A stretch of 64,000 nt of DNA from Anaerolineaceae bacterium (GTDB lineage: Bacteria > Chloroflexota > Anaerolineae > Aggregatilineales > Phototrophicaceae). The stretch is from positions 180,817-244,816 of the forward strand of contig JAPOVC010000006.1 of NCBI GenBank assembly GCA_026708325.1. Reading direction: 5' to 3'. A program made the translations under genes and the position numbers. This document shows, in pieces, positions 61,116-64,000 of this stretch (its first letter is position 1; every line of letters begins with the position of its first letter). The notes under the pieces were generated by a model. It saw only the letters and a list, made by a program, of their open reading frames with translations, ran no database searches and had not been told where the DNA came from.

Positions 61116-62675
61116 ATGGCAAACAAAGACCCTGGAGAGCAGGGCGAAGCCATAAACGGTTATGAGGCCGAATTGTGGAAAATGGCCGATGCCCTGCGCG
61201 GCAGCATGGACGCGGCCGAATACAAGCACGTCGTGCTGGGACTCATTTTCCTGAAGTACATCTCCGATGCCTTTGAAGAAAGGCACGCTTTCCTAAGTCA
61301 GGAAAGCGAACTGGCCGAAGGCGCTGATCCAGAACAGCCGGACGAATATCGTGCAGAGGGCATCGACCTCTTCTGGGTGCCGCCAGAGGCGCGTTGGGCA
61401 AATATTCGCAACATGGCGCGGCAACCAACCATTGGACAAATCATCGACAGCGCCATGGACGCCGTTGAAAGGGAGAATCTGGCGCTGACGGACGTGTTGC
61501 CGAAGAACTACGCCCGTCCGGCACTTGACAACCAGCGCCTGGGTCAGTTGATCGACATGATCAGCAACATTCGCGTGGGCGACGCGGAGGCGCGCTCGCG
61601 TGACGTGCTGGGACAAACCTACGAATACTTTCTGGCGGAATTCGCCAGCGCCGAGGGCAAGAAGGGGGGCGAGTTTTACACGCCGCGCAGCATCGTCCGG
61701 CTGCTGGTGATGATGCTGCAGCCTTACAAGGGGCGCGTCTACGATCCCTGCTGCGGCTCAGCGGGCATGTTCGTTCAATCCAGAGAATTCATAGAGGCCC
61801 ACGCCAGCGGCAACGGCAACGGCGGCCGCGCGCGCGGCGACATCTCCATCTACGGCCAGGAATCCAACCACACGACCTGGCGCCTGGCGAAAATGAACCT
61901 GGCGATACGCGGCATCGACGGGCAGATCGCCCATGGCGACAGCTTCCACAACGACCGTCACCCCGACCTGCGGGCGGATTACATCCTCGCCAATCCGCCC
62001 TTCAACGTTTCCGACTGGGGCGGCGAACGCCTGCGCGAAGACGTACGCTGGCAGTTCGGCGTCCCGCCCAGAGGCAACGCCAACTTCGCTTGGGTGCAGC
62101 ACATCCTGCATCACCTGGCGCCGCGCGGCGTGGCCGGCTTCGTGCTGGCCAATGGCTCGATGTCCAGTGGGCAAAAGGTCGAGAGCGAGATCCGCCGCAA
62201 GCTCGTCGAGGCCGACCTGGTGGACTGCATGGTGGCGTTGCCCGGTCAGTTGTTTTACTCGACGCAGATTCCGGCCTGCCTGTGGTTTCTGGCGCGGGGA
62301 CGCAAGCGACGCGGGGAGATTCTGTTCATTGACGCGCGCCAAATGGGAGAAATGCGCGACCGCACCCACCGCAGGCTGACGAAGGACGACACCAAGCGCA
62401 TCGCTGATACCTACCATGCCTGGCGGAAAGGTACGGATGATTACGCCGATGAGCCTGGCTTTAGCAAGAGCGCCCCACTGGAAGAGGTGAAGAAACATGA
62501 CCACGTGCTGACGCCGGGTCGCTACGTCGGCATGGCGCCGCAGGAGGAGGACAGCGAGCCCTTCGCCGAAAAGATGACGCGGCTGGTGACTGAGTTGCAA
62601 GCGCAGCGATCTGAGGCGGACCAACTGGATGCGACCATCGCCGCCAATCTCAAGGAGCTTGGATATGGGAGGTGA
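61116..62675 (+). CDS. hsdM: Type I restriction-modification methyltransferase HsdM
   Basis: 519 residues, N6-adenine methyltransferase subunit. Helical N-terminal domain, then SAM motif [10 protein letters not shown] (210-219) and catalytic NPPF (293-296). [13 protein letters not shown] at about 186 precedes it, as is standard. ATG 61116 has GAAGGAAGA upstream. It works with HsdS (11-base overlap). HsdR is not within the window and may lie beyond 64 kb. Confidence 0.97.
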   Translation: MANKDPGEQGEAINGYEAELWKMADALRGSMDAAEYKHVVLGLIFLKYISDAFEERHAFLSQESELAEGADPEQPDEYRAEGIDLFWVPPEARWANIRNMARQPTIGQIIDSAMDAVERENLALTDVLPKNYARPALDNQRLGQLIDMISNIRVGDAEARSRDVLGQTYEYFLAEFASAEGKKGGEFYTPRSIVRLLVMMLQPYKGRVYDPCCGSAGMFVQSREFIEAHASGNGNGGRARGDISIYGQESNHTTWRLAKMNLAIRGIDGQIAHGDSFHNDRHPDLRADYILANPPFNVSDWGGERLREDVRWQFGVPPRGNANFAWVQHILHHLAPRGVAGFVLANGSMSSGQKVESEIRRKLVEADLVDCMVALPGQLFYSTQIPACLWFLARGRKRRGEILFIDARQMGEMRDRTHRRLTKDDTKRIADTYHAWRKGTDDYADEPGFSKSAPLEEVKKHDHVLTPGRYVGMAPQEEDSEPFAEKMTRLVTELQAQRSEADQLDATIAANLKELGYGR

Positions 62676-63936
62676 ATGGCGTCAACTACCATTCAGTCAA
62701 GCAGTGGAATTGAATCCAAGGGTTCCATTGCGCCGTGGGGAAGCCTATCCATTCGTGGACATGGCGTCAGTGCTTCCCAATGCTCGAACAGTTCAGCCAG
62801 TTGCGAATAGAGAGTTTAAGGGAGGCGGCTCAAGATTCCTGGCAGGCGACACCCTAATGGCACGAATAACTCCATGTCTGGAAAACGGAAAAATCGCGCA
62901 GTTCGTCCAGGATGCAAATCGGCTTACATCACCGGCTCACGGTTCAACGGAGTTCATCGTGATTAGGGGCCGGAATGGTCTATCTGACACTAGCTTCGCC
63001 TATTATCTGACAAAGTGGGATGAATTGCGTGACTATGCCATTAGTCAGATGTCAGGAACTTCTGGCCGCCAACGAGTGCCCGTCGACTGTTTTGATCATT
63101 TCATTGTTTCACTCCCAAAACTCTCCGAACAGCGCGCCATCGCGCACATCCTGGGGACGCTGGACGACAAGATCGAATTGAACCGGCGTATGAACGAGAC
63201 GCTGGAGGCGATGGCGCAGGTGCTCTTCAAGTCCTGGTTCGTTGATTTCGACCCGGTCCGCGCCAAGATGGAAGGGCGCGACACCGGTCTGCCGCCGCAC
63301 ATCGCCGACCTCTTCCCCGACCGCCTCGTCCCCTCGGAGTTGGGGGAGATTCCGGCGGGGTGGGACACATATTCTCTTGACGAGTTGGCCACGCACCATT
63401 CTAAGACTCTTGCCCCCTCATCATCACCAGAATCTGAGTTTGAGCACTATAGTATCCCTGCTTTCGATACGGGCTTTAGCCCAGCCATTGAGCTAGGCAG
63501 TGCGATCAAGAGCAACAAGACAATTGTTCCTGACAATGCGATACTGCTGTCTAAACTGAACCCGGAAATACCTCGCGTATGGATTCCGGAGCATCGGGAT
63601 TCGCGTAAACAAATCTGTTCAACCGAATTTTTGGTGTTTACGCCTGCCGGCCCGGGACAACTGAGCCTGCTATTTTCGTTGTTCACCGATGAGTCATTCA
63701 GGGCTTTGCTTCAGTCCATGGTTACCGGAACTTCAAAAAGCCACCAACGTGTTCCTGTCAGAGCGCTTAAGAAGTGCGTGGTGTTGTCGGGTACATCTGA
63801 ATTGTTTAGCCTCTTTGATAGGCTTGTATCGCCGAATCTGAGATCGGTCTTAGAAAATCGCGTGATGTCGCGTACGCTTGCAGACTTGCGCGACGCACTG
63901 CTCCCCAAGCTCATGTCGGGAGAGGTTAAAGTCTAA
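62665..63936 (+). CDS. hsdS: Type I restriction-modification specificity subunit HsdS
   Basis: 423 residues. Two target-recognition domains: TRD1 (about 1-150), the conserved spacer [49 protein letters not shown] (about 154-200), then TRD2 (about 230-390), ending with the C-terminal helix. ATG 62665 with AAGGAG overlaps hsdM by 11 bases. Both TRDs (about 62700-63110 and 63370-63900) are richer in A and T than the hsdM gene and the conserved spacer, a mark of domain exchange. Recognition sequence cannot be read. Confidence 0.95.
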   Translation: MGGEWRQLPFSQAVELNPRVPLRRGEAYPFVDMASVLPNARTVQPVANREFKGGGSRFLAGDTLMARITPCLENGKIAQFVQDANRLTSPAHGSTEFIVIRGRNGLSDTSFAYYLTKWDELRDYAISQMSGTSGRQRVPVDCFDHFIVSLPKLSEQRAIAHILGTLDDKIELNRRMNETLEAMAQVLFKSWFVDFDPVRAKMEGRDTGLPPHIADLFPDRLVPSELGEIPAGWDTYSLDELATHHSKTLAPSSSPESEFEHYSIPAFDTGFSPAIELGSAIKSNKTIVPDNAILLSKLNPEIPRVWIPEHRDSRKQICSTEFLVFTPAGPGQLSLLFSLFTDESFRALLQSMVTGTSKSHQRVPVRALKKCVVLSGTSELFSLFDRLVSPNLRSVLENRVMSRTLADLRDALLPKLMSGEVKV

Positions 63937-63954
63937 TCAGACCCAGAGCGTTCC

Positions 63955-64000
63955 ATGTATACAAAGCGAATCCAGCTAGTCAACTACGGACCTCTCGAGA
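63955..64000 (+). CDS. Start of a further gene, possibly AAA/SMC-like ATPase (cut by window)
   Basis: 15 codons: MYTKRIQLVNYGPLE. The xIKRIxLxNYGP opening is like RecF/SMC-type AAA ATPases that occur with restriction systems. Only the N-terminus is present and no Walker A is visible, so the call is tentative. It begins 18 bases after hsdS. Confidence 0.4.
   Translation, partial: MYTKRIQLVNYGPLE

Noticed and set aside
1..64000. CRISPR arrays, insertion sequences, prophage genes
   Set aside because: No array of spaced direct repeats and no transposase, integrase or phage structural gene could be found by reading both strands.

Overview
This 64 kb window is GC-rich, densely coded bacterial chromosome. 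It carries a menaquinol-type Rieske/cytochrome b/cytochrome c operon, a complete System I (Ccm) cytochrome c maturation operon, sugar ABC importers without their own ATPase, and sigma70-like promoters (TTGACA or TTGGCA, 17 bp, TATAAT-like). There is no rRNA and no ribosomal operon apart from a lone rplI. The mix and the look of the proteins suggest an aerobic, carbohydrate-using Chloroflexota (Anaerolineae/Caldilineae-like) bacterium; this is an inference from gene content, not a proven placement.

Region 1 (1-8.0 kb) looks like a sugar-acid catabolic island: a KduD-like dehydrogenase cut by the window edge, a secreted Ig-fold protein, a large FAD-dependent oxidoreductase, a solute-binding protein with two permeases, and an enolase-superfamily dehydratase. 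Region 2 (8.1-14.4 kb) is housekeeping: rplI behind a near-consensus promoter, a RodZ-like HTH/membrane protein, a deaminase, rimO, a nitroreductase, an O-methyltransferase and ribonuclease Z. Region 3 (14.4-22.5 kb, minus strand) is a run of five tightly packed genes: a GT39-like membrane glycosyltransferase, a CopD-like membrane protein and three membrane-anchored clan GH-A glycosidase-like proteins, the largest also carrying a degenerate GH18-like domain.

Region 4 (22.7-31.4 kb) holds a methyltransferase and then, on the minus strand, a probable long transcript controlled by a T-box leader: pheS, a two-TM potassium channel, pheT, a trans-sulfuration enzyme, an SMP-30 lactonase, and a cassette of two tandem PUA/EVE-like paralogs plus two small unknown proteins. 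One paralog has lost its C-terminus to what looks like a single-base TGG-to-TAG change. Region 5 (31.6-41.8 kb, plus strand) has an HNH endonuclease, an orphan family 5 solute-binding protein, two nearly identical sulfatases, and an ABC-2 exporter (ATPase and two permeases) followed by a HExxH protein. The exporter ATPase has no ATG, GTG or TTG start and probably initiates at CTG.

Region 6 (41.8-55.5 kb, minus strand) is respiration. A Rieske-cytochrome b-dihaem cytochrome c operon with a TTGACA-N17-TATATT promoter is followed by the ccm genes EFHG-(I)-cytochrome-ABCD. CcmE has CxxxF in place of the usual HxxxY haem-attachment motif. Region 7 (55.7-60.9 kb) carries RNase D, a small acidic protein ending in a sliding-clamp motif (QLSLF), tadA, tRNA-Ser(CGA), a solute-binding protein, a GNAT-like protein and tRNA-Asn(GTT). 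Region 8 (61-64 kb) is a type I restriction-modification locus, hsdM and hsdS, with AT-richer recognition domains, followed by the first codons of a further gene. Many neighbours overlap by 1-4 bases, so translational coupling is widespread.
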